DNA of 64,000 nucleotides from Trichuris trichiura (Eukaryota > Nematoda > Enoplea > Trichinellida > Trichuridae): contig JBAJFE010000001.1 of the NCBI GenBank assembly GCA_037903355.1, positions 1-64,000 of the forward strand, read 5' to 3'. Below are positions 11,297 to 20,680 of this stretch, piece after piece (the first letter of the stretch is position 1; each line of letters starts with the position of its first letter). Both the position numbers and the translations under genes were made by a program. Under the pieces are notes generated by a model that was given only the letters and a program-made list of their open reading frames with translations, was not told the origin of the DNA and ran no database searches.

Positions 11297-12001
11297 TGCT
11301 TCATTTATTCTGTGGGCAAACAATTTATTTTCGGGTAGGTCTGTTCACTTACTTTGGGTTTTCTATGGAAGATGCGCGAAAGGCTTAACGTTACAACGGA
11401 AAAAATGACAAATATTCGCGCAAAGAATCTGTCTCGACTGGCCTCCTTCTAAATTTCTGTCCATGAAAAGTATCTCCACTGCCTCAGGACAAAAGGCGGA
11501 GAGCTATATGCACTAATAAAAATTAATGAGCGCATAACATGCTTAGAAACCACGACACTGTTCGCAGTTCTGAAGAATAGAAACATTTTTCGCTCTTATG
11601 AGCTTTTCGCTTTTACATTATTAATAGACCTTAACATTTTGACAGCTGCTCCAAACAAACTTATTACGGCATGCAAGATTTTCTATCAAAACACCAGCGG
11701 CTATGTTTATGGAAAAAGTTGCGATTCGCCAAACGGATAATTAGAGCAAGTAATTTCAAATTTTAATCAAAGCATGTAATTTCTCCAGGGGGGGCTTTAA
11801 CCACCACGCTAAAACTTGTTTCAGTTTCATCATAGCGAGAATGGCGAAAACTTCTCTGCCAACATCTCATTGTAACGAAAGCCAACTCCTTAGACGCACA
11901 CGGACGCTGGAAAATTTAAAGAAAATAAGTACATAAGCAGTATTTGAGCACTAAAAGCATTTCTAGAAAATTAAGTACGCAGGGCCTCAGATTCAACGCA
12001 G
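11297..12001. other. no gene seen
   Basis: AT-rich, without a supported exon. It is the downstream flank of the peptide gene at 12.0-12.3 kb. Confidence 0.45.
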
Positions 12002-12307
12002 TTATTTGCCCCAGGCGTAAAAGGGATAGTGATAGTAAATGCGACGATGGTAGCCTGGATAGTATCCCCAGCTACTGAATCCCGGGTAAAACCAACTGTG
12101 ATATCCATAGTATCGTTTCGCTCTCTGCTGCACTGCGCTATTCACGTATGGTTCGCCATGATGGCCCATCAGATCTGCGAATAACTCATACTTTTAAATA
12201 TTCATTTTCATTCCAACGTTACCTTCAGACGACTGAGAAATAGGATTCGCCACTGCACTTTGCAACACATAAGTAGTGATAAACAATGATACCAAAAGAG
12301 CATACAT
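12002..12307 (-). CDS. secreted Tyr/Gly-rich peptide precursor, neuropeptide-like (2 exons)
   Basis: Exon 1 is 12307-12223 and exon 2 is 12174-12002, separated by a 48-bp GT..AG intron in matching phase (1 nt + 2 nt). The 85-residue product starts with a clear signal peptide, MYALLVSLFITTYVLQSAVA. A spacer follows, then Lys-Arg at 48-49, an aromatic stretch at residues 50-71 (YYGYHSWFYPGFSSW...), Arg-Arg at 72-73 and the end IYYHYPFYAWGK. Dibasic sites plus a terminal Gly-Lys are the usual signals for prohormone cleavage and C-terminal amidation, so an amidated peptide ending FYAW is possible. An aromatic cuticle or antimicrobial peptide is an alternative. I know no named homologue. The gene is short and was found by splice logic, so it should be confirmed from RNA. 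Confidence 0.75.
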
Positions 12308-12309
12308 CT

Positions 12310-13330
12310 CTAACAGAATAGAAGCAACGTACGTTGTTTGACCAGACCACATGTATATATATATATGTATGTAAATAAGGGTAACTGTGCAAAGCAGACA
12401 TTGCCTAATTTCAGAAAAGTTTTTCAGAAGCGTAAATGCTAATTTCACGCGCCGTTACTCTTTATTGGTGGCAGCAAGGAATGCATGCTGCGACGAACCT
12501 ACTAGAAACAGCAAACTTTCTTATGGAACGTTAAGTTCAATGGATAATTTCATGCCCAGAATTAACCCTTGATTGGTTCATTCCAATGGCTTCAATCGTA
12601 TAAGCTATTTGTTCAACAGTTTCTGGTTACAAACATGTGCAGCCTTAAAACAGATTCATTCTGGAAAGGCAAACGCGTAGAGAAAATCTCGTCCACTTGT
12701 AGGAAGAAGCAATTTCAATGACTACAGACCGAAAAGGTGAAAGGTCAGAACAGATTCTGCTTTGATTTTTGAGTACTTAGAATAGATAGTTTGGTTAAAC
12801 TTCCAGAATTTTAAACAGTTGAGAACACTCCGCTTCGTCTGTCTTCATGCAAAAACTATTCGATTAAGTATTCACTGATTCAAGAATGGCTTGAATGGGC
12901 GTTTCCGGGACACGCGTGGTAGTCACAATTGTACCTAACTAGTTGCATTACCAATCAACTATACGACATAATCGCTCGGCTGAAAGAAAAGGACTAAAGC
13001 TAATTTGAAAACGTTTACAAGAAGATGACACCCTAAGAACTATCGGCAAGCACCTGTTCACACATCAACTTTAGATCTTATCACAAAACTGTTTGCAAAA
13101 CGCGCTTAGGTACGCATTGATTTGACAGGCAAGCTTCTAGCAAACCACGAAACGAAAATTGATGAAACATAAGACGGAAGATTTATGGACAGCTTAAATT
13201 TTGAATCCTCGTTTTTCATGCACTACTTCGGTAGGCATAGCTCCCCAGAACAAACAAATGATAAGTACAGCTGCGCGCAGACATTTTGGGAGCCTATTGA
13301 ACACATTGCTATCGCAAAATGTCGAGGCAG
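12310..13330. other. intergenic between two divergent secreted-protein genes
   Basis: The region lies between the start codons of the peptide gene (minus, 12307) and the phospholipase gene (plus, 13340). It probably holds both promoters. A short ATATATATATGT run occurs near 12353. No ORF with a domain is present. Confidence 0.5.
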
Positions 13331-13339
13331 CATGTTCGT

Positions 13340-13847
13340 ATGAAGGTTGAACTTCAAGATGTACGCTACTGGTTAGCTTTATGCCTCTTACTTGCCTGCG
13401 GCAAACGGTCCTACGGAAGCTGTCAGTACACTTCTTCTGAAATAGCTGCTTCGGTGATTTCATCTTTTAGTTGGTCTTAAAAATGTTCCCGACCTTCTTT
13501 GCAACACGGGCATCGGCAGTAATTCCTTGTTGAACTTGGGCTGCATGGTAGAGTGCATGCTACACATCGAACCAATTTCTCGATATGCTAATTATGGCTG
13601 TTGGTGCGGTTTTGGCGGAGCAGGCGAGCCAATAGACAACATTGATAGATGTTGCCAATCACATGACCTTTGTTATGATCATGCGCTGAAGAAAGGTGCT
13701 TGCACCCTATGGCAACTGTACATCACATGGTACTGGTGGCGCTGTACTAAAGGATACCCTTCATGTCTTGGTAATAAACCTGACACCTGTTTGATAATGT
13801 CTAAATCAGCCAGTCTTCATCCTTCTAGCGCTTTTAGTTATTATTAA
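13340..13847 (+). CDS. secreted phospholipase A2 (group I/II-like fold)
   Basis: Exon 1 (13340-13425) encodes a signal peptide, [20 protein letters not shown]. It joins in phase through a 94-bp intron to exon 2 (13520 onward); the exact donor is inferred, and another in-phase one lies at 13407. Exon 2 shows LGCMVECML, the calcium loop YGCWCGFGG and the catalytic [14 protein letters not shown] with its His-Asp pair. [10 protein letters not shown] segment follows, as in nematode secreted PLA2s. The enzyme hydrolyses the sn-2 ester of phospholipids outside the cell, using calcium. The usual last Cys-rich helix is not evident before the stop at 13847. Either the chain is short (about 137 aa) or it splices near 13771 (TTG-GTAATA) to an exon I did not find. 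Confidence 0.85.
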
Positions 13848-14187
13848 TATAGTTTTTCGCCAGTTCATAGCATTCTTAGTAGGACTGTTGACAGCGCCAA
13901 ACAAGGTGTTTTCCTTTCATTGCATGAGAACAGCTCAGAACATCAATTAAAGACATGACTGACGATTTTTACGAAAAATGCCCCAAGACTTTACCTAGCA
14001 ATATTCTGCTGTACACTAATATAATACTATGACGTTCGCTCTATGCAAAATGACTTTTAGTTACATTTTGTTGATCTCAGTTGGCTTCAAGAAGAAAAAA
14101 ATACGGATTGTCCCATAGGCTTCAAAGGCTCTCATTCTGGCTGCTCCCTGCCGATAAACAGCTAAGTCAAGTGAAGCTAAGAAACGT

Positions 14188-14471
14188 CTAGAATTTGAAA
14201 CGTGGCATATGCCACCAACGAACGTTTGCTTCTATTCTGCCAGTGACATTTCCAGATTATTTAAAAAGGAATTTACTCACTGCTGTAGTCTGACTGGTAG
14301 CAAACTATGCAAAAACGCTCTTCCACAGTACTTTTCAATATTGCGTTTGGAAAATTGTAGATAAGCAACGCACCAGTTGCGCCGCAGTTCTGTGTGAATG
14401 CGATCGCCAGATTGCACTTTGTCTCGCCAAGGAACCCATTCCGAATAAAAAACCAAAATGCAATAGGACAA
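14188..14471 (-). CDS. terminal exons of a thrombospondin-motif protein (tentative)
   Basis: A minus-strand exon at 14471-14281 begins after the acceptor TTTTTTCTTACTAG and ends at a strong donor, GTGAGTAA. It encodes YSEWVPWRDKVQSGDR and LRRNWC, which resembles the WSPW..RTRYR stretch of the gene at 16.6 kb. A 44-bp intron leads in phase to a short last exon (14236-14188) ending in TAG. Upstream exons are not found. A possible one near 15070-15140 on the minus strand has a good GTAAGTAC donor and a hydrophobic run, but I could not link it. The thrombospondin assignment rests only on the W-x-x-W motif. Confidence 0.4.
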
Positions 14472-14499
14472 CTAGTAAGAAAAAATTACTTTACTCTTT

Positions 14500-16590
14500 G
14501 AAGTTCCGTTTGTGTTTTAGCCGGAGTAGAGGACACAGTGCAACGAGCAACAGTTAGATCGCTCAGGATGGCTCAGCTGCTGTATTTAGCTCGCTTAGCA
14601 GCAACGACTAGCTAAGTTATATCCATGTTAGAAAGTTTATGTACAGTTATTTCCTCTTTTATGTGGCTTATTGAGATTTAATTCCAAAGCGTCAAGCTAT
14701 GTGGGAAACAGAAGCGCAATGAAGAGCTGAAGAAAGAATCACAGCGCTCCACTTGGTTGGAGAACAAGAATTCAACTGATTCGTTAGCCTACTGAACATT
14801 CGCTACTCGGAGGTTAATGGGCTTTTCCTTATTTACCATATGATAAAAACAGAAAAGAGTTTAGTGGTGATGTGAATTAAATGACTCATCTTCGAGAGTT
14901 CTAGGTGTCTGAAATCGATAGCCTTAAAAGGAATGCTCCCCAAAAAGTCATCACAATGGTCGAATCCTCACAGCAACAAACTTTCAAAGCCCGAACAAAA
15001 CGTAACAAGAAAAGCTATTTACCTAGCAGGACGGCACGTACTGTATCTTGTACTTACCCGAAGTTAACAGAACTGATTGCGCCAGTAGCACGACAACAGC
15101 TCGAATATGTGCGCATAGTTGAAGTCGGGCGTCAATGAGGGCCCGCTTGGGTATAACAGTGCGACTATAGCATTTAGAAAAAAATTTGAATTCATTAGAT
15201 TCTTATTTTTTGGATGTACTGGTTACATCCTGAAATATAAATCGCCGATAACTGAAAAGGGTAGAAGCCGACCCCGTCGCAGCATTAAAATTCTCTCAAG
15301 GTAAGTAAGTACCTTCCCCACGTCCGCTTTAACTAAGAGCTAATAGTGTTAATATTTCTGGTGCATCCAGTTTTCAATACTTCTGGTGCTAAAATGTCGC
15401 AGCTTCACCTAAATTAAAATAATGTCTTTCAAATATTCATGCGGACAAATGCTCCTTTTGTCCAAAGCTACATGTTCGCCGTTAGTAGATAACCTATGCA
15501 TTGAATGAACTTAGTTAAGATAACTATAGTGGTCTTAAAACGTCTCTAAATTAATGAATCAAAGAATGACACTACTTTAACAACTACAAAAACTCTGGTC
15601 CTACAAAACCGAAAGGAGCAAAAATAAGATAACGAAGCCGTGGTCTCATAAACCGGAAATGGTTTTGAATGGAAGTTTTTGACAGTACAAATTCTAGCAA
15701 CTGTTTCCAAATGTAAAACTGCTCTTTCGAATAATCCTGTCGAATCGGGATCACACTTTTTATAAGCCAACGAAATAACGCATCCAATCGCCTTTTAAAC
15801 GTGGTATCTAGTTTGCTTAACAAGAAGAATAACGCGTGCGCAACTAGCTAGTTAACTGATCATGTGACTCAATTCAATAGACTTGATTTGAGGAGTGCCT
15901 GCATTTCAAACCTTTCAAAGGACAGCGGTCACCGCTGAAAACCGGTCACGAGTAAACTGGAAAGCTCCAGAGGAATGATAAAATCGGTGTTCTTTTAAAA
16001 AAACGAATCTACTCATACATAAAACCTTACCATAAGGACTTACAAACCTTTTACAAGATGCTATGTTTACAAAAGAAAGAATTTTAGCACAATTCCTTGA
16101 AACCTTCACATAAAACAATCAGGCATTTTCGGCATGGTACAGCTTTTGGTTGGCAGGCAAAAATTTCTACTGGCCAGTACTGCACGGTGAATAATCCACT
16201 ACGAAACAACGAAGTTCGCTGCGGCAGCCAAATATGAGAGAAAATTGGGAAAGGAAAAGAAAGGATTTTATACTAAGTTAAATGGGTAAAAGAAACACGC
16301 ATTTTTGAAACTGGAAGAGTGAAATTATTTAAAAACAGCCCAATTAACACTCAGTTGAAGACTAATCCTGCTTATCAATTGTTTTCTTAAACTAAGTTTT
16401 CCAACCTGCAAACACTGTACAGTGGAAAGGACGCGATTGCTTCTTCCTGTCACTGTTCAGTTGCGTGCGATTGCAGACGCGCTAAACACCTTCACTGTTG
16501 CCATCGGACCAACTGCCTTCTCAATTTTGAAGTAAAGGCGATTATAGTCGGTCACTCAATAAGCACTCCTCTTCAGCCATCTCTCTACAG
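14500..16590. other. mostly no gene seen; PLE relic at 15.9 kb
   Basis: A decayed PLE end lies at about 15925-16010: ACCGCTGAAAACCGGTCACG followed by GGAAAGCTCC, a degenerate hammerhead core with CTGAAAA in place of CTGANGA. Two overlapping minus ORFs at 15546-15823 have no recognisable domain and no supported splice sites. The sequence before 16599 (CTCTCTACAG, 8 bp before the ATG) looks like an acceptor and could be a trans-splice or 5'-UTR splice site. Confidence 0.45.
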
Positions 16591-16598
16591 CATCAAAG

Positions 16599-18547
16599 AT
16601 GAATTTACCTAGTGCACTAATGGTTATTCTGACGTTAACTTGTTCTGTTAATGCTACCATCAACTCACTGTGGTCGTGCCCGTCGGAAAATCCTGTGCAT
16701 AGTTTCCTTGGATTTCGAACCAAAAATGGCAGATGCGTTACAGCAATCTTCCGGGGTCAAATACTCAGCAGCAAAGTGAACTTAAGCGCTACAATTAAGG
16801 AGCGAGCAAAGATTTACTGTAAAACTCACTTCAAGCTGGGAACTTTGGTATCTTACCAGGATTTTAAACGATCAGCTATGCACCTAGAGAGTATTGGACT
16901 TTTTGACAATAACGAAGATGACACTTGGCAAGCAGCGCTCTGCCTGCACAACGCTTATGCCGACTGCTTCCGAAAGGGTAAAAACAAATGCGTTTATGTG
17001 CCGGAGAAAAAGGTTTGCCTCTGGCAACACACCTACATCGAAATTCAGGCGCAGGAATTGCCATATGGAAGACAATGCCAAGCTATTGCGGGCAACGGGC
17101 ATAAATGTGACTGTACACAGTGTAGCACTACCGAGTGGAGCCCGTGGACAAATTATACCCACTACTTGGGCTTTTCTTTTCGAACTAGATATAGACCAGA
17201 AGACACCAGTCCTTGCCATAACTGCTATCTAGATACCTCTCTTTGTTGCGCGCAGCATGAAGTACCATCCCATTTAAATATCACTGCGATACCATGCTTA
17301 AACGGTGGAAGCATTGACCCATGGCTTGGAGACAAATGCAAATGCAGAAAGAATTTCACAGGATCATTTTGCGAGATAGGTAACGGCTAGAGCAACTTAA
17401 GCATTATTGCATGATAACACCGAAAACACACTGAAGCTTTTATGATTCATTACTACTGCCGTAAAACGACTTCCTCTTACGACCAAGCATTTAGAACACG
17501 AGTACTTTCACGACCCGCCTAGTCTCGTCTTTAGCACCAGTCTTCCCAAATTCTGAAAGGAAGTGACGCTAAAGGCGGAATATGGCTGCTCTCTAAGATT
17601 CTAACGTTTTGGTGAGCACTTCAAACTGAGGATAGCACTCTTCTGCGTAACTTACGAAGTTGCAAACATCAACGGTATATTCCAAATAATTGGCTTATAT
17701 TAAGTACTATTACTTACAGTGGAACCTCCAAAGTTGACTACCTCTATACATCGACCACCTCCGTAAGTGGGAAGTTGACCGCTTTAGCCGTGACATGGTA
17801 TACGGACGCAATGCTAGTTTGCTCTTTGTAAATTAACCAGTCTGTTGGGTGGTCAGCTTACGGAGGTACAACTGTATTCAACAAATCAGCAATAAAATTA
17901 TTCGTAACCCTAAGCGTTGACACCGACTTGTATGCCTCTGTTTCAAATTTTAAACAGTCTTTTTAAGGACAAGCCAAGAAGCAACAGACAAATGCGTTTA
18001 GTAATACTGCCATAAACCTTACTGTGCCCCAAGCTATGGCTCTGTTACTAATTTGGACTGCAGCAACGATTCTTGCTTGCCTACTGTGCACAGGAAGTTT
18101 CAAAAGTGTACGTATGTGGATCGAGTAAACCTAAAATCCTTTCCACTCGGTAATTTGCAGATGTCACCAAGCGAAAAGAGACAGCCAGTACCAAACGTAG
18201 TGGTCAATATCCAAAATGTGGTATGCACTATTAGTAAAATGTTTCTGATGATAGTATGACAAAATCACCTCAGTGTTATTTATTTCAACAGAATACTTAA
18301 AAGTTCCTTAATCCCAAGCAGACTATGGCGTTCTCAAAAATAAATGTTATTATTCTTATGGTAGGGCGACAAAGACAAGGCCATACAAGCAGGAGATGCA
18401 GAAAACGAAAGCAGTGACGAATTTGAAAACACACGCTATGGAGAAGACTATCCAAAACGTGCAAGTGACCATGGATTGTTGGCAGGAGAAAAACATGAAC
18501 GCCAGGTACTAACCGACAGTGGCTTCGAAAAGCTTGAAGAAAGATAA
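16599..18547 (+). CDS. type I membrane protein with thrombospondin-like stretch and EGF domain (4 exons)
   Basis: Exons 16599-17379, 17968-18107, 18161-18220 and 18365-18547 join in phase to give 387 residues. Introns are 588, 53 and 144 bp, all GT..AG. Residues 1-19 are a signal peptide. A long Cys-rich ectodomain follows, with TEWSPWTNY around residue 180 and RTRYR. An EGF-like domain lies at about 233-258 (CLNGG, GDKCKCRKNFTGSFCE). After N277-L-T comes one membrane span at about 283-303 (AMALLLIWTAATILACLLC). The tail is charged and acidic (ENESSDEFENTRYGEDYPKR). Intron 1 contains a pogo MITE. The unspliced first ORF ends at a TAG just past the donor, so it could be mistaken for a soluble 263-residue protein. 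Role is unknown; adhesion or signalling is inference. Confidence 0.85.
17717..17874. mobile_element. pogo-type MITE, 158 bp
   Basis: The ends are CAGTGGAACCTCCAAAGTTG and the complement of CTTACGGAGGTACAACTG, flanked by TA on both sides (17715-17716 and 17875-17876). It lies inside intron 1 of the EGF-domain gene. Related copies lie at 44223 and 54775-55210. Confidence 0.88.
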
Positions 18548-18737
18548 ACTGCAGGCCAAGCTAAGCGGTGCAACACACAGAAGCGCAGAGAAGTTACGCG
18601 ATGGCAGAGTGATATGCGAAGTTCCACAAACAAAAACTTACGTTCATGTATCAAAGCACAACAATTTACACTGCAAGCGTAATCCTAAACTGACTTTGTA
18701 AAGCTTAGCAATCCATCGCACCGTTCGATACTTCTCT

Positions 18738-18781
18738 GCCTCCAATAATATACATACTCATGTATGTACACTATTGGAGGC
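18738..18781. repeat. strong hairpin 3' of the EGF-domain gene
   Basis: GCCTCCAATA pairs with TATTGGAGGC, then a 3-nt internal loop, then TACATAC pairs with GTATGTA around a short loop. The hairpin lies about 190 bp after the stop codon. Confidence 0.8.
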
Positions 18782-18789
18782 AAGAGCTA

Positions 18790-20289
18790 TTCAACAATGC
18801 TCGTTGAAAAGCCTACATTTTGAATGCGAACATGCACGCAAAAACACTGCTGAAGAGTTTTTGTTTTCACCAACACAAATTGCTCAGAAATGATAACGCA
18901 AACAGCAGATACGATAACGTTTCTTCCATTTAACTATGCGTTCGCATCAGACATTTGCGTCCGACAAAGTTGCTTTACTTTTATTTTCAACAATTGTTAG
19001 GTAAGATGATTTTCACCAGACTTCGCTCGAAGATAATATATCATACCACTTTAGGCAAGTAAAACGTCGAACTGAATCGAAGCACTATTGTATCTGTTAC
19101 CGCTGTGCGACGCTAGCTAAGCAAACGTACTGAATAATTGATACACAAAAACAATGCGGCATCGTAATTACCTCAGTGAATTTTTATTCAAGAAAATACT
19201 TTAAGTATGCGAACCACTTAACGCCAAAACAAGACACTTTGGGACTGTATTGTCCACAAGGCGTGTTCGCGTACAGCTTTTCTTATTGCTAGTTTACTCC
19301 ATAAATGCAGGGTAAATAGGTACTACAAACCACCAATATTAGCGAAGTACTAACGCAGAGCTTGTTAGTTTGAGCTGTTATTTGCCTTTGACCTACTAGA
19401 AAGCGCTTCACCGCTGACTAGATTGTTTCAACATTAACAGTTTTAAAAAAATGACCTGCGGATTTATACGCAATAAAAACAACAATGCAATGCCAAATTT
19501 GTATTAAAATGATATTTCAACACGCAGGCAGTCCGTACAAGCTCATGACAGATCATGGCGTCCAGATACTGGGCCCTCGTCATGCAAATTTTCTTACACT
19601 AAATTTGTCGATCTTAGCACAATGGTTACTTACGTCATGCATTATTATTATTTCTATAATTATAATAACAATAACTATTATTATTACTTCATGTGCGTGT
19701 TTTGGATCCTGTCCCGAATCTGCCCGCAAACATACAGTAATTCAGGGAGGTAAACACGGAAACGTAGGTTTGTGAACTGAAAGTAAATAAATTGCCTGCT
19801 GACATGCAGTAATTTAGGGAGGTAAATAAGGAGTTACGGGTTTATTACACTGTAATTTGAAAACGTTGCATCTCATACAGTGAAAAGCAAAATTAACAGG
19901 CTTTTTTCGCTGAGCAGCCACTGTTTCCTTTATGTAAACGCTGCTAGTAATGCTAGGAGCATTTAAAAGGCTTGTACACCATAATTTAGCTGTACCTACG
20001 GTTTTTGAACCGCTACTTGAACCAATTTCTCCCTTAACTAGCTCGTCTTGCTTTTCTGCGCTAAGGGAAACCCCAGTCTACACATCAGATGAACGCTGTA
20101 CGAATAGAATAGGATTAAGATTCGATAACACTTAAAAAACTTGTACAGCGTAATCAGGTGTAAATGAGGATTGCATCGAGCTAACTGAAGCAATTTTTTT
20201 TCGTTAACCTCGCTGATTTACTTTTCCGCGTTTACGAAGCCTGAATCTACAGACCGGATAGATGCTGCGCGAATGGGCTAACAATTATG
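18790..20289. other. no gene seen
   Basis: AT-rich. The ORF at 19485-19775 is driven by an ATT/ATA-rich stretch near 19640-19690. Near-repeats of CAGTAATTCAGGGAGGTAAA occur at about 19735 and 19807. Confidence 0.45.
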
Positions 20290-20425
20290 ATTCACTTTAT
20301 GTTGCCCGTTTCTCTTGTGTAGGAGGCGTTGCAACCACATTTAATTTTATAAACGACGCCCGGTCTTTGTTCTAACGGAACTTTAATCTTGTCGTGCCGG
20401 ACTAGAGATCCTGGGCTAGGGGAAG
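20290..20425 (-). mobile_element. PLE endonuclease fragment, inverted relative to PLE-C
   Basis: Read on the minus strand it encodes SLVRHDKIKV, EQRPGVVYKIKCGCNAS and then RETGN, the start of the PLE endonuclease domain. It directly abuts the 5' end of the plus-strand PLE-C. This may be an inverted terminal repeat or a separate truncated insert. Confidence 0.75.
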
Positions 20426-20680
20426 ACTTGAAGCATTGACTCAAGGTAAACTGACCCATCTTCTCCAGTGTCGTGACGCGGGTCTTCTACTTAATTGTTT
20501 CCAATTACGTTGCACTCATTTCGCAGCACTCCAGTGTTGGGAGAATTCCATGGTAAACGGGTTTCTTCTTACTACGTTCGACCAGTCGTGAACATCGTAA
20601 AACCCTATCACATCTGGGGGCCAAGTTACATGACATCTCCACTTTTCTAGTGTAGACATTAGACCGTTGCGCTTTCTCCC

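Noticed and set aside
13194..13463. Minus ORF with a hydrophobic end
   Set aside because: It overlaps the signal-peptide exon of the phospholipase gene on the other strand; no splice support.
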